From Bartonella tribocorum CIP 105476 (GTDB lineage: Bacteria > Pseudomonadota > Alphaproteobacteria > Rhizobiales > Rhizobiaceae), in NCBI RefSeq assembly GCF_000196435.1, contig NC_010161.1, positions 1,981,501-2,045,500 of the forward strand: 64,000 nucleotides of DNA, written 5' to 3'. Under the pieces are notes generated by a model that was given only the letters and a program-made list of their open reading frames with translations, had not been told where the DNA came from and ran no database searches. This document shows positions 9,589-19,615 of this stretch, piece after piece. A program made the position numbers and the translations under genes. Position 1 is the first letter of the stretch; each line of letters opens with the position of its first letter.

Positions 9589-11220
9589 TTATTTTTCAAT
9601 TGCATGATAAAAAATACGTGGTGCACTATTCCAAACCCATTTTTTGACATCAGATGTCATCGCTATCGTATGATACGTCTGATAAATAAAAGCATAAGGT
9701 CCTTTTTGCATAAATTCACGCTGCAAATCAGCATACATTTGCGCTCGTTTTTGTGGATCTTTTTCAAATAACGCATCCTGAACCTTTTGATTCATAGTTT
9801 CATCAAAATACCCATGACACCAACTCGCATAGCCTGTATTTTTTTTCTCAAACCGATTATCAGGATTGTAAATAAGGCGTGAAGCCATTGTATGGGGATC
9901 AGCAGAGTCATTATTCCATCCGAAAAAAATCGTATCAAAGGCACGTGCAGACAATTTTGAAAACAACTGCGTACCCACAAAACGTTCAATTTTAAAACGT
10001 ACTCCAATCTTTTTTGCATTATCTTGGAGAGACTGAGCGATAGGCAAAGCAAAAGGATAAGGAGATGCTCCTGCAAAAATCCTAGCCTCAAAACCGTCCG
10101 GATAACCGGCTTCCGTTAAAAGCTGTTTTGCTTTTTGAAGATCAAGTTTAAAAGGTTGTCCTTCTTTCTCATCCAAAGCTCCAAGATTCCCAAGAGGAAT
10201 AAAGCTTGCCCGTGGAACACCAACATCTTTGAGAAGATTCTTACCGAGTCCTTCATAGTCAATAAGATAGCGCATCGCTAAACGCACTTTTTCATTGGCA
10301 AAAATTGGATTTGTCACATTGAACCCCCATATGATCACGGATGGCTCTAACACTCTTTCAACTTTAATATCCGTTGTTGCTTGGAGATCTGCCAAATCCT
10401 CTGGCATCAAATTACGTGCAACATCAATATCGTGTTTTTGCAACAATAAACGTTGTGTTCCAGGCTCCGCAACATGGCGAATGAGAATCTTCTTCAATTT
10501 AGGCGCCTCCCCCCAATAATTGGAGCTTGCACGCAACAAAATCCCTTCTCCAGGACGCCAGCTACTTATCTGATAAGGACCAACACAAGCAGAATGATTT
10601 GCCAAATACCGGTTTCCCATATCACCATTTTTTTCCTGTTTCATGAGTGTCTCACGATCAAGCAAAGCAAGAGTACGAGTAGTGGCAAAATGGCTAAGAA
10701 TAAGCTCTGCTGGATAAGGTTTATCAAATTTCATCACCACTGTTTTCTCATCCGGGGACTGAAAAGCCTCATCAATATTTTGCTCTGTAATACCATATTC
10801 ATTAAATGTCGCAGCAGAAGCCATCTTTAATTTAACAATCCGCTTCATGCTCCAAATAAGACCATTGGCATTCGCAGAACGACCATCGTTGAACTTCAAG
10901 CCATCGCGCAAATGAAAAGTAATCACCGTATGCTGATCATCACTTAAAACATCCCAACTCTTTGCTAAAGAGGGAATAAGTTTAGCTGCATTATCTTTAG
11001 CTGGCTCGACTAAATTATCACAAACATTGACAAGAACTTCATTCCCATAACGGTCATTGATTTGCGCAGGATCAAATGTACTTATTGAATCAAGATTCCA
11101 AGCCATCACAAGCGTATCGGCAGGTGTTTTCGCTGAAACTTGTTGCACAAAAATCCCCAGTGCAATAACAGCAAAAATAAGAGAGCTGCTACTTTTCAAT
11201 ATTTTTCCTTTCAAGTTCAT
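9589..11220 (-). CDS. Periplasmic substrate-binding protein, SBP_bac_5 family (copy 3, B-type)
   Basis: 543 residues starting MNLKGKILK; GGAAAAG precedes the ATG. Signal peptide with VSA cleavage expected after residue 30. It pairs with copy 4 (12128-13759) as a B-type subgroup: both have GALDEKEGQPFKLDLQKAK, FAG.SPYPFALPIAQ, KIGVRFKIE or KVGVRFKIE, and GWNN.SADPHT where A-type copies have GWNSGS.DPHT. These differences fall in the second lobe, so they could alter ligand choice; that is inference. Flanked on both sides by xseA remnants. Confidence 0.93.
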   Translation of the reverse strand: MNLKGKILKSSSSLIFAVIALGIFVQQVSAKTPADTLVMAWNLDSISTFDPAQINDRYGNEVLVNVCDNLVEPAKDNAAKLIPSLAKSWDVLSDDQHTVITFHLRDGLKFNDGRSANANGLIWSMKRIVKLKMASAATFNEYGITEQNIDEAFQSPDEKTVVMKFDKPYPAELILSHFATTRTLALLDRETLMKQEKNGDMGNRYLANHSACVGPYQISSWRPGEGILLRASSNYWGEAPKLKKILIRHVAEPGTQRLLLQKHDIDVARNLMPEDLADLQATTDIKVERVLEPSVIIWGFNVTNPIFANEKVRLAMRYLIDYEGLGKNLLKDVGVPRASFIPLGNLGALDEKEGQPFKLDLQKAKQLLTEAGYPDGFEARIFAGASPYPFALPIAQSLQDNAKKIGVRFKIERFVGTQLFSKLSARAFDTIFFGWNNDSADPHTMASRLIYNPDNRFEKKNTGYASWCHGYFDETMNQKVQDALFEKDPQKRAQMYADLQREFMQKGPYAFIYQTYHTIAMTSDVKKWVWNSAPRIFYHAIEK

Positions 11221-11364
11221 AGACTTTTCCTTTTAAAATTTATTGTATAAGTTCCCATGCAACAATAACGTGCAAGAAATAATAAGATCAGACTTAGAAA
11301 ACATACCTCCTCGAAATAAAATAAAAAAACTCAACAGAAACAGCTCCTTAAAAACCACACAGTC

Positions 11365-11905
11365 TCTCTAAGCAGGTATAGGCGAAACCAAAATATGCAA
11401 CGAAAAACGAATCTGAATATAAAACGAAGATATCAAGTATAACAGCACCTGTGGGCGATATTACAGCGCTTACAATTCGGAATCATATCAGGCAAAATTT
11501 CCTTTTGCTTCATCAAACAAACCTTCTCCTTCAAATTTCTTTTTTCGATTTTATAAAAAGTGTCGCTAAAACACCAACTCCAGTTGCTTCAAGAGCCTCA
11601 ATAAAAATTTGATATTTTGATGATCTTAGAAAAATTGTAATTTGCCGAAATTGATCATTTTTCCCCCTTATCGAAGAGGAAATTTGAATTTTTACATCAC
11701 TCCCCATAACAATAACGCCCTCCAATTGCATTTCATCATCTTTCAAAGCAAAAGGAAACATGGGCATAGGCACCATAAAAACCTGATACTTCTCATTCCC
11801 CTACAACAAAACTTTTCTTGCACATCGTAAAGTCTTTACGCCTTTAACAATGCTAAATTCTAAAACAGTTGTTATACGAATTTTTTCAACAAATAAATTG
11901 AGCAC
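11365..11905 (-). pseudogene. xseA 5' fragment remnant 2 (best preserved)
   Basis: Decayed copy of xseA codons ~1-180. Its left end matches the xseA region around 6220-6240 (aaccaaaa.atgcaacg), and the match continues through the start codon region near 11905 into the leader. A 246-nt open stretch (11531-11776) still reads FALKDD, then SSKYQIFIEALEATGVGVLATL, matching xse[23 protein letters not shown]. The start codon is lost and frameshifts are present. This copy fixes the extent of the amplified unit. Confidence 0.85.
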
Positions 11906-12127
11906 TTTTCAATTCAGGAAAGTTAAAATATTTAGTCTTAACATCCACGCAAACACATCTTTAATGAAAATACCCCCTTTTTATTTTTAAATAAAAATCT
12001 TGAAAAGACACTCAGAAATATATCTTTCGCTTATTATCCACGATCTCCGACGTCTTGCAAAGCTCTAAAGCCTATACAAAACGTCGAATATATCATGACG
12101 ATACTTTTTTATATTTACAAATAAAGA

Positions 12128-13759
12128 TTATTTTTCAATTGCACTATAAAAAATACGTGGTGCACCATTCCAAACCCATTTTTTGACATCAGGTGTCATC
12201 GCGACAATATTATAGACCTGATAGATAAAAGCATAAGGTCCTTTTTGCATAAAATCATGCTGTAAATCAGCATACATTTGTGCCCGTTTCTGTGGATCTT
12301 TTTGAAACAACGCGTCTCTCACCTTCTTATTCATATCTTCATCCAAATAACCATGGCACCAACTAAGATAACCTGTTTTTTTAGCCTCAAACCGATTATC
12401 AGGATTTAAAATAAGACGTGAAGCCATCGTATGCGGATCCGCAGAAGCATTATTCCATCCTATAAAAATTGTATCAAAACTCCGTGCATAAAGTTTTGAA
12501 AACAACTGCGTACCGATAAAATGTTCAATCTTAAAGCGCACACCCACCTTTTTTGCATTGTCTTGGAGTGACTGAGCAATGGGCAAAGCAAAAGGATAAG
12601 GAGATTTCCCTGCAAAAATGTTAGCCTCAAAACCATTTGGATAGCCTGCCTCCGTTAAAAGCTGCTTAGCTTTTTGAAGATCAAGTTTAAAGGGTTGTCC
12701 TTCTTTTTCATCCAAAGCCCCAAAATTACCAAGAGGAATAAAGCTTGCCCGTGGAATGCCAACATCTTTAAGAAGAGTCTTTCCAAGAGTGTCATAATCG
12801 ATAAGATAGCGCATTGCCAAACGCACTTTTTCATTGGCAAAAATAGGATTTGTCGTATTAAATCCCCATATGATCATGGATGGCGCCAATATTTTTTCAA
12901 CTTTAATATCTGTTGTTGCTTGAAGATCTTTTAGATTCTCTGGCGTTAAATTACGTGCCACATCAATATCGTGTTTTTCCAACAATAAACGCTGTGTTCC
13001 AGGCTCTGCAATATGACGAATTAAGATCTTCTTTAATTTGGGTGCCTCTCCCCAATAATTAGAACTTGCACGCAACAAAATCCCTTCTCCAGGGCGCCAA
13101 CTTTCTAACTGATAAGGCCCAACACAAGCAGCATGACTTGCCAGATAGCGATTGCCCATATCACCATCTTGTTCGTGTTTCATAAGTGTTTCACGATCAA
13201 GCAAAGCAACAGTGCGATTAGTGGAAATATTGCTCAGAATAAGCTCTGCTGGATAAGGTTTATCAAATTTCATCACCACCGTCTTCTCATCGGGTGCTTG
13301 AAAAGCCTCATCAACATTTTGTTCTGTGATACCATATTCATTAAAAGTTGCCGCATTAGACAGCTTTAATTTGACAACCCGCCTCATTCCCCAAACAAGA
13401 TCATGAGCACCAGCAGGCCGACCATCATTAAACTTCAAATCATCTCGCAAATGAAAAGTAATCTCTGTGCGTTGATCATCGCTTAAAACATCCCAACTCT
13501 TTGCCAAAGAAGGAACGATTTTAGTTCCATCATTTTTAGCAGAATCAACCAAATTGTCACAAACATTGACAACAACTTCAGCTCCATACCGGTCATTGAG
13601 CTGCGCAGGATCAAATGTACTGATCGCATCGAGATCCCAAGCCATCACAAGGGTATCAGCCGGTGTTTTTGCTGAAACTTGTTCCACAAGCATCCCCAGT
13701 GCCATAAAAGTGGAAACAAAAGAACTGATACTTTTCAATATCTTTTTCTTCAAGTTCAT
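12128..13759 (-). CDS. Periplasmic substrate-binding protein, SBP_bac_5 family (copy 4, B-type)
   Basis: 543 residues starting MNLKKKILK, with a GGAAAAA-type Shine-Dalgarno. Signal peptide cut expected after VSA at residue 30 (mature KTPADTLVMAWD). Closest to copy 3: it shares the B-type second-lobe signatures (FAGKSPYPFALPIAQ, GWNNASADPHT) and a cysteine near the C-terminus (SWCHGY) where A-type copies have SWQHGY or SWKNGY. Complete and apparently functional. It sits between xseA remnants 2 and 3. Confidence 0.93.
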   Translation of the reverse strand: MNLKKKILKSISSFVSTFMALGMLVEQVSAKTPADTLVMAWDLDAISTFDPAQLNDRYGAEVVVNVCDNLVDSAKNDGTKIVPSLAKSWDVLSDDQRTEITFHLRDDLKFNDGRPAGAHDLVWGMRRVVKLKLSNAATFNEYGITEQNVDEAFQAPDEKTVVMKFDKPYPAELILSNISTNRTVALLDRETLMKHEQDGDMGNRYLASHAACVGPYQLESWRPGEGILLRASSNYWGEAPKLKKILIRHIAEPGTQRLLLEKHDIDVARNLTPENLKDLQATTDIKVEKILAPSMIIWGFNTTNPIFANEKVRLAMRYLIDYDTLGKTLLKDVGIPRASFIPLGNFGALDEKEGQPFKLDLQKAKQLLTEAGYPNGFEANIFAGKSPYPFALPIAQSLQDNAKKVGVRFKIEHFIGTQLFSKLYARSFDTIFIGWNNASADPHTMASRLILNPDNRFEAKKTGYLSWCHGYLDEDMNKKVRDALFQKDPQKRAQMYADLQHDFMQKGPYAFIYQVYNIVAMTPDVKKWVWNGAPRIFYSAIEK

Positions 13760-13904
13760 AGATTTTTCCTTTTAACGTTTATTGTATAAATTCCCCATGC
13801 AGCAAAACGTGCTTAATAATTTAAGTTTAAAGAACTATAGGCTTCTAAAAACCAAGCTTTAAAATCTTTAAGAACAAACACTTATTGCCAATCACTTCTC
13901 CTGC

Positions 13905-14435
13905 CCACACTTATAAGCCAAACCAAAACCACAAAGGAAAATACTCTGATATATAATGAACGCTCACCAACAACAGAGCTTATTCACGATATCATAACGC
14001 CTACTATTGAAGACTATAAGACTAAGATTCCTTTTCTCTTTTGTCTCTTGTTTCTTCTAATATTTTTAATGTCATCAAAGCACTCCCCTTCTTGGTTCAA
14101 GGACCTTAATAACAAAGAGCCTTCATAAGAATTTGAAACTTTGGTAAAACAGGAAAATCCGCCAATTTGCCAAGTGCAACGACTTTTATTCCTTCTTCAA
14201 AAGAAAAATTTGAATTTTTTCATCACTCCCCGTAAAATAACACCCTCCAATTAGCATTTCATCATCTTTCAAAGCAACAGAAAACATGGACACTATTAAA
14301 AAACTGATATTCCTCGTGTTTCCCCATAACAAAACTTTTCTTGCACATCGTAAATTCTTTGCTTCTCTAGCAATGCTAACTCCTGCAACAGTTGTTGCAC
14401 TAATTTTTCAGTAAATAAATTGACCACTTTTCAAT
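13905..14435 (-). pseudogene. xseA 5' fragment remnant 3
   Basis: Third decayed copy of the xseA 5' region. Segments near 14090-14170 and 14200-14290 align with the other remnants and with xseA (catttcatcatctttcaaagca block for FALKDD; gaccacttttcaattcag block at the start codon and leader). No open frame survives. Confidence 0.75.
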
Positions 14436-14650
14436 TCAGAGAAGTTGAATATTCAGCCTTAACATCCACACAAACACATCTTTAATGAAAATGCCCCCTT
14501 TTTATTTTTAAATAAAAATCTTGAAAAGACATTCAATATATCCCTCCCTTATTCACGATCTTCGACGTCTTGCAAAACTTTAAAACTTATGCAAAACGCC
14601 GAATATATCATAACGACGCTTTTATCTATTTGACAGCATTGAAGATACGC

Positions 14651-16279
14651 TTATTTTTCAATTTTACTATAAAAAATTTGTGGCGCACTATTCCAAACCC
14701 ACTTTTTGACATCCGGTGTCATCGCAATAACAGTATATTTCTGATAGATAAACGCATAAGGTCCTTTTTGCATCAATTCACGTTGTAAATCAGCATAGAG
14801 TTGCGCCCGTTTTTGTGAATCTTTTTGAAACAACGCCTCTTCAACTTTTTCATTCATTTCTGTATCAAAATACCCATGCTGCCAACTAGGATAGGCTGTA
14901 TTTTTTGCCTCAAACCGATTATCCGGATTATAAACAAGACGTGAAGCCATGGTATGAGGATCCGCAGAATCATTATTCCATCCGACAAAAATCGTATCAA
15001 AAGCACGTGCATAAAGTTTGGAAAACAACTGTGTCCCTGCCAAACGCTCAATTTTAAGACGCACCCCTGCCTGTGCAGCACTATCTTGAATGGACTGAGC
15101 AAGCAACAAAGTATAGGGGGAGGAACTTGAAACAAGAAAATTGGCCTCAAAGCCATTCGGATAACCAGCCTCTGTTAAAAGCTGCTTGGCTTTTTGAATA
15201 TCAAGCTTAAAGGGCTGTCCTTCTTTTTCATCTAAAGCTCCAAGATTGCCAACAGGAATAAAACTTGCCCGTGGAATACCAACACCTTTGAGAAGCTTCT
15301 TGCCGAAACCTTCATAGTCTATAAGATAGCGCATCGCCAAACGTACTTTTTCCTTAGCAAAAATGGGATTTGTCATGTTGAATCCCCAGTACATCATGGA
15401 TGGCTCTAATACTTCTTCGATTTTAACATCTGTTGTTTTTTGTAGATCTGCAAGATCTTCAGGGGTTAAATTACGAGCAACATCAATATCGTGCTTTTGT
15501 AACAATAAACGTTGTGTTCCAGGCTCTGCAACATGGCGAATAAGAATCTGCTTCAGTTTCGGAGCTTTTCCCCAATAATGGGAGCTTGCACGCAACAAAA
15601 GAGCTTCTCCAGGGCGCCAACTTTTCAACTGATAAGGACCCACACAAGCAGCATGCGCTTTCAAATACTGATTTCCCAGATCGCCATCTTTTTCATGCTT
15701 CATAATTGTCTTGCGATCAAGCAAAGCTGTCGCAGGACTTGCAACAATATTATTAAGAATGAGCTCTGCTGGATAAGGCTTATCAAATTTCATCACTACC
15801 GTTTTTTCATCAACAGCTTGCAAAGCATCATCAACATTTTGCTCTGTAATTCCATATTCATTAAAAATTGCGGCATTACCCATCTTCAATTTGACAACCC
15901 GCCTCATCCCCCAAACAAGATCATTGGCGTTGGCTGATCTCCCATCATTAAACTTCAAACCATCGCGCAAATGAAAAGTAATCACCGTACTGTGATCACC
16001 CCCTGAAACATCCCAATGTGTTGCTAATGCGGGAACCATTTTAGCAGGATTATCTGTAGCACCACTCACCAAATTATCACAAACATTGCGAATAATTTCA
16101 CTTCCATAAACATCCGTAAGTTGTGCGGGATCAAATGTACTGATTGCATCAATATTCCAAGCCATCACAAGAGTATTAGCCGGTGTTTTTGCTGAGGACT
16201 GTTGTACAACCATTCCCAATGCCATAAGAACAGAAACAAGAGAGCCGCTACTTTTCAATATTTTTCTTTTCAAGTTCAT
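14651..16279 (-). CDS. Periplasmic substrate-binding protein, SBP_bac_5 family (copy 5, mosaic)
   Basis: 542 residues starting MNLKRKILK; signal peptide cut expected after SSA at residue 30. The N-terminal half and parts of the C-terminus are A-type (MYWGFNMTNPIFAKEKVR, AYPSWQHGYFDTEMN). The middle carries B-type patches (GALDEKEGQPFKL, KLYARAFDTIFVGWNNDSADPHT). The mixture suggests gene conversion or unequal crossing-over among the paralogues. Complete frame. It is the outermost gene of the amplified array; an xseA remnant lies upstream but no further SBP gene. Confidence 0.93.
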   Translation of the reverse strand: MNLKRKILKSSGSLVSVLMALGMVVQQSSAKTPANTLVMAWNIDAISTFDPAQLTDVYGSEIIRNVCDNLVSGATDNPAKMVPALATHWDVSGGDHSTVITFHLRDGLKFNDGRSANANDLVWGMRRVVKLKMGNAAIFNEYGITEQNVDDALQAVDEKTVVMKFDKPYPAELILNNIVASPATALLDRKTIMKHEKDGDLGNQYLKAHAACVGPYQLKSWRPGEALLLRASSHYWGKAPKLKQILIRHVAEPGTQRLLLQKHDIDVARNLTPEDLADLQKTTDVKIEEVLEPSMMYWGFNMTNPIFAKEKVRLAMRYLIDYEGFGKKLLKGVGIPRASFIPVGNLGALDEKEGQPFKLDIQKAKQLLTEAGYPNGFEANFLVSSSSPYTLLLAQSIQDSAAQAGVRLKIERLAGTQLFSKLYARAFDTIFVGWNNDSADPHTMASRLVYNPDNRFEAKNTAYPSWQHGYFDTEMNEKVEEALFQKDSQKRAQLYADLQRELMQKGPYAFIYQKYTVIAMTPDVKKWVWNSAPQIFYSKIEK

Positions 16280-16424
16280 AGACTTTTCCTTTTAACGTTT
16301 ATTGTATAAATTCCCCACGCAATAAGAACGTGCAAAATAACAAGATTAGACGAACCATAGGCTCCAAGAGACAAAGGTTTAAAACTTTCAAACAACACTA
16401 CCTATCAACTACTCCTCCTGCCAT

Positions 16425-16985
16425 ACTTATAAGCTCCCCCCCCAAGATGCACCGAAAAACAATTTAATATACAATAAATGGTATAACCGATAACAAAATC
16501 TACGGGTGATATCACAACATCTACCACTGAAAACTACACGACAAAGATTTTGTCTCTCTTGCTTGTCGAGCAAGCTTTCCCCTTCTTTCTTCTAGCATTT
16601 TTCGCATTATCAAAGCCCCCGTTAGCACAAGCACCTTAATAATAAAAAGCCTTAACAACAATTTGAGCTTTCAACAAAACAGGAAAATTCACCCATTTTT
16701 CAACACCAACCAACTCTCTCCCTCTGCTGCAAGAGGAGTTTTGAATTTTTCCATACTTCCCCGCTAAATAATAAGCCTCTCATTATATATTATTTCAAAA
16801 TAAATATCTTATTTCAAAATAAAAAGAGCATGAGCCCCACCCCCCCTGATATTCGCTCATGTGCTCGTACAGAACAAAACTTTTTCAACATTCTATTTAA
16901 TACTTTTGCTCCTTTAACAACACTCAATTCATTGCTTGCATTTTTCAGCAAAAAATATCTTTTCAATTCACTAAGGTTGAAATAT
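16425..16985 (-). pseudogene. xseA 5' fragment remnant 4
   Basis: Most decayed copy. Matches to the other remnants are seen near 16555-16640 (ttctagcattttt...atcaaagc), 16725-16760 (ctgcaagaggagttttgaatttttccat) and 16955-16990 (cttttcaattcactaaggttgaaatat, the xseA start-codon flank). It lies upstream of SBP copy 5, which implies one further unit whose SBP gene has been lost, or the amplification boundary. Confidence 0.6.
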
Positions 16986-17392
16986 CTAAATATAACACCC
17001 ATATAAGCACACCCTTATCAGAATAGATAGTCTTTTTTTAAGTAAACTGCCTTGAAATATTATTTCTATACACGGGACAATAATAAGTCCGTTACAAAAT
17101 CTTCAACGAACGAGAACTTTCCCCCTGATGCGAAATATCAAAAAGTTATAAAAAATCCCCTACAATTTCTTAGAAAAAAAAGAAATTTCTTCATTTAACA
17201 AAAGAAGTGCCATAAAAATATCGGGAAAAATGCAATAGAACACGCGTGTATTTCAACAACCAGCACTGATATTACACCAGTACTAAGGTGGTGAAAAAAT
17301 AATAAAAAATAAAAAAACGTTTTTCCTTTATGATAATAACATCACTATACGATGATAATACAACAACACAAAAGATTCGAAAGTATATTTAA
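16986..17392. other. Spacer at the outer edge of the SBP array
   Basis: AT-rich. The part near 17040-17110 weakly resembles the SBP 3' flank of the other units; beyond that the similarity is lost. It should hold the promoter of the small gene starting at 17393. No RNA gene seen. Confidence 0.4.
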
Positions 17393-17674
17393 ATGAACAG
17401 AAAGAAAAAATTGTCAAATTCTTTTCATGCATTTCTTGGCGGAACATTTAGTCGCGTCAGTCTAAAATTACTGATCCTTTCATTCTTCATTGGCATCGTA
17501 ATGAAGTTTTTTGGATGGACACCTCGAAACCTCACACAGAAAATAATAGATTTTCTTCAATCTTTATGGGAAAGGGGATTTATAACGCTTACAAACTTCT
17601 TCCATATAACTATGATGGGCGCTATTATTGTTGTGCCTATTTTTCTTATCTCACGCATTTTTCATAAAAAATAA
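17393..17674 (+). CDS. Small two-helix membrane protein, DUF6460-like
   Basis: 93 residues with two hydrophobic segments (about 24-44 and 70-90) and a central GWTPRNL motif. The pattern FLGGxxxxVxLKLLxLSxxxGxxxxFxGWxPxxL...VVPIxLxxR is what I associate with DUF6460 proteins of Rhizobiales. That assignment is from memory and not certain. Inner-membrane location is expected and function is unknown. It is convergent with the following minus-strand pair, ending 24 bp away. Confidence 0.75.
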   Translation: MNRKKKLSNSFHAFLGGTFSRVSLKLLILSFFIGIVMKFFGWTPRNLTQKIIDFLQSLWERGFITLTNFFHITMMGAIIVVPIFLISRIFHKK

Positions 17675-17698
17675 ACGCTTTAAATATTTTTCTTAGCG

Positions 17699-18508
17699 CT
17701 AGTCTTTTCGAAAAATCAAACGACATAAAAATCCTGTGCTCACAGCGATAATCACCGCAACAATACCGTATAAGAAACGATACTTATGCGCTGCATAGAA
17801 AATTGTATAAGCGATATGTGCTTTAACAATTTCAAGAGTCGTTGTTGCACTATCAACAAACTGCCCATCACGAAAAAGATAAGCACGAGCCTTATAATGT
17901 CCAACAGGGATATTGGCTGGTAAACGAAAATGTGCCGTGAAAAGTGTATCAGAACCAAAACGAACACCGCCTACTTCTTCATAATAAAGGCTTTTAGCTT
18001 TTTGCAGTTTTATAAGTTCATCGCGAAAAATTTGTATTTTTTTCTGATCTTTCTCATCTGTTTGCAATGGCAAATAGAGTAACCCTAACCCCAAACGTTT
18101 ATAATCTTCCATGCTGGTAATATCATCAATTTCACGCGTTGTGACCATAGAGTAAAAGAGAGGAACATTTTTAAAAATAAGGGAATCTGTATTAACCCAT
18201 ACACCGGCATTGCGTTTTTTTTCCCGCATGACCATTGTCCGGTTTTGTCCTTCCAAGCTGACAACAACATCATAACGGTTCTGTCGAGAATATAGTGGAT
18301 CAATATTTTCCAAGACACCAGCAATATAAAGATCACGACCAGAAAAATTTGCATCCACGGTAATCGTATTCGTTGTGACGATAATTTGAACAGTTTCGTG
18401 ATCAACGTTATCAATGAATGTTGCTGTCGTCCCAACATGTGACCATGTAGAAAAAGAAACAAAACAAAAGCAACCTGCAATGATGCATAAAGAAAATAAT
18501 CTACCCAT
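17699..18508 (-). CDS. TIGR02186-type membrane protein
   Basis: 269 residues: N-terminal signal/anchor (about 5-22), an extracytoplasmic beta-rich domain, and a C-terminal transmembrane helix (about 240-264) ending in basic residues. Alphaproteobacterial TIGR02186 (Alph_Pro_TM) proteins have this build and typically sit next to a TauE/SafE permease, as here, where only 2 bp separate its start from the TauE stop. The pair is almost certainly one translationally coupled operon. The molecular role is not established; a partner of the exporter is the obvious inference. Confidence 0.85.
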   Translation of the reverse strand: MGRLFSLCIIAGCFCFVSFSTWSHVGTTATFIDNVDHETVQIIVTTNTITVDANFSGRDLYIAGVLENIDPLYSRQNRYDVVVSLEGQNRTMVMREKKRNAGVWVNTDSLIFKNVPLFYSMVTTREIDDITSMEDYKRLGLGLLYLPLQTDEKDQKKIQIFRDELIKLQKAKSLYYEEVGGVRFGSDTLFTAHFRLPANIPVGHYKARAYLFRDGQFVDSATTTLEIVKAHIAYTIFYAAHKYRFLYGIVAVIIAVSTGFLCRLIFRKD

Positions 18509-18510
18509 TT

Positions 18511-19437
18511 TTATCTCATAAGAATATCCAGAGAGAAAAGATTATCAGGGCGTACAAATAATTGAAAAGCAAGACGCATACACACAATCAACACCAAACA
18601 TGCAAGTGCCATACGCAATTGTTCCGCTTTTAGCTTCCGTCCAGCTCGTGTTCCATATTGCGCGCCAATACTTCCTCCGAGCATTAACAAAAAAGCCAAG
18701 ACAATATCAACCGACTGATGAGTCATACTTTGCAAAACTGTCGTGAAAGAAGACACAAATGTAATTTGAAAAAGTGAAGTCCCTATCACAACATTGGTTG
18801 GAACACGCAGCAGGTAAATCAATGCAGGGATCATAAAGAATCCCCCACCAATTCCCATGATAGAAGACAACAACCCCACAATGAGACCAATCCCTAACAC
18901 TGGAACAATGCTGACATAGATCATAGATGTCCGAAAACGCATTTTAAATGGTAAGCGATGAATCCAGTTATGGCGATGTCGACCTGCAAGACGGACATTG
19001 GCTTTTCCTAACCTACGCTTGCGCCTCATATCATACCAACTTTCAACAATCATCAAGCTTCCTATACTTCCAAGAAGAATTACATAAAGAAGCGAAATCA
19101 TTAAGTCTAATTGACCCAACTTTTTCAAAACAGAAAAAATCTGAATCCCGATTAACGAACCGCCCCCTCCTCCAATCGCCAAAAGAATACCAAGTTTGAT
19201 ATCAAGCGTACGTCGTCTAAAATGTGTAATCGCCCCCGTTACAGAGGATGCAATCATCTGGTTAGCGCCAGTTCCAACAGCAATAGCAGGAGGAATATTA
19301 TAAAAAATCAATAAAGGTGTGATGAGAAAACCACCACCAATGCCAAAAAGACCTGAAAAAAAACCAGCAACGACTCCCATACCAATCAAGATCAGCATAT
19401 TGAGTGACATTTCAGCAATTGGTAAATAAATACTCAC
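18511..19437 (-). CDS. TauE/SafE family sulfite/anion exporter
   Basis: 308 residues with about eight hydrophobic segments and the internal repeat of the family: GFFSGLFGIGGGFLITPLL near residue 25, and again GLLSSIMGIGGGFFMIPAL near residue 190. TauE/SafE permeases move sulfite, sulfoacetate or other organosulfur anions; the substrate here is unknown. I keep the GTG start at 19437 (AAAGG about 9 nt upstream); an internal ATG nine codons later has no ribosome site. First gene of a two-gene operon with the TIGR02186 protein. Confidence 0.9.
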   Translation of the reverse strand: MSIYLPIAEMSLNMLILIGMGVVAGFFSGLFGIGGGFLITPLLIFYNIPPAIAVGTGANQMIASSVTGAITHFRRRTLDIKLGILLAIGGGGGSLIGIQIFSVLKKLGQLDLMISLLYVILLGSIGSLMIVESWYDMRRKRRLGKANVRLAGRHRHNWIHRLPFKMRFRTSMIYVSIVPVLGIGLIVGLLSSIMGIGGGFFMIPALIYLLRVPTNVVIGTSLFQITFVSSFTTVLQSMTHQSVDIVLAFLLMLGGSIGAQYGTRAGRKLKAEQLRMALACLVLIVCMRLAFQLFVRPDNLFSLDILMR

Positions 19438-19615
19438 TGATAGAACCTTTAAGATAATTTGAGGTTTTTGAAAAATTGGAGAATTTTTCCAACTTATCCT
19501 CTTTGTCCAATAATCTCTGTTGCGTATTTAAAAGGACAATTTTAATTACTACTGCTTTCGCACAATGACGAATGCGCAAGACATTTCACATCTATTAACA
19601 TCAACACTATAAAAA

